DNA from: an uncultured Lachnospiraceae bacterium
Lineage (GTDB): Bacteria; Bacillota; Clostridia; Lachnospirales; Lachnospiraceae
Direction of reading: 5' to 3'
Assembly: GCA_934351765.1 (NCBI GenBank)
Contig: CAKRJM010000042.1
Coordinates: 1 to 12,906 of the forward strand
Length of the DNA stretch: 12,906 nt
Of this stretch, positions 12,838 to 12,906 are shown one piece after another (positions within the stretch are counted from its first letter, which is position 1; every line of letters starts with the position of its first letter). The notes beneath the pieces are model-generated. The model was not told the DNA's origin, did no database searches, and saw only the letters and a list, made by a program, of their open reading frames with translations. A program made the translations under genes and the position numbers.

Positions 12838-12906
12838 CATGCGGGCCGGAAAACGGATCTGCCAGAGTACTTTGAAACGGATATTGGGAAATGTAAGATT
12901 TTATCT
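12830..12906 (+). CDS. Start of a further gene cut by the right edge, probably a second ABC-2-type subunit
   Basis: ATG 12830 has AAGGAGG at 12816-12822 with a 7-nt gap, and overlaps the previous gene by 8 nt. The 25 visible residues begin MGNMRAGKRICQSTLKRILGN and continue into VRFYL at the edge. The basic amphipathic start resembles the N-terminus of the preceding ABC-2 protein. A second permease subunit is a guess from this and from context; too little is visible to be sure. Confidence 0.6.
   Translation, partial: MGNMRAGKRICQSTLKRILGNVRFY

Overview
The window looks like a chromosomal segment of a Gram-positive anaerobe of the class Clostridia, most likely family Lachnospiraceae. The basis is the strong AGGAGG-type ribosome binding sites, the short intergenic gaps, the sigma-A-like promoters and the mix of families (SPFH protein, ABC exporters, BlaI/M56 pairs, small secreted proteins). 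This placement is inferred from gene content and not proven. No RNA genes, insertion sequences, CRISPR arrays or phage genes were seen.

Region 1 (1-262) is the C-terminal end of a DUF234-type AAA ATPase with a PD-(D/E)XK-like nuclease motif. Region 2 (about 311-4716) is a five-gene operon behind a near-consensus promoter (TTGACA, 17 nt, TAGTAT). It encodes an SPFH/band-7 membrane protein, an ABC ATPase, a large ABC-2-like permease of about 12 helices, a 62-residue Arc-like ribbon-helix-helix protein, and a DUF1648 membrane protein with an acidic repeated tail. TATCA repeats lie on the promoter and may be the operator of the Arc-like protein. A hairpin terminator ends the operon.

Region 3 (about 4772-7854) starts with a promoter (TTGACT, 17 nt, TATAAT) whose -35 box lies inside that terminator hairpin. 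It drives a MacB/LolD-type ATPase and a 750-residue FtsX-type permease. Two adjacent 14-bp palindromes (TTAG-N6-CTAA) sit just after the -10 box. A 32-bp hairpin follows, and then a minus-strand XRE regulator with its own promoter and a 13-bp palindromic operator candidate.

Region 4 (about 8468-12906) is the most interesting part. A BlaI-type repressor overlaps an M56 (BlaR1-like) membrane metalloprotease. The protease has an all-beta extracellular tail in place of the penicillin-binding sensor. Next come a 141-residue secreted protein, a lipoprotein, an ABC-2-type membrane protein and the start of another gene that is cut by the window edge. DNA motifs are shared between the BlaI promoter, the leader of the secreted-protein gene (13 of 16 bases) and the promoter of the region 3 ABC transporter (an exact 9-mer). 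I infer that one BlaI-M56 switch may control a secreted-protein/lipoprotein/ABC module and also the MacB-like exporter, as an envelope-stress or antimicrobial-peptide response or producer-protection system. This is a hypothesis from sequence layout.
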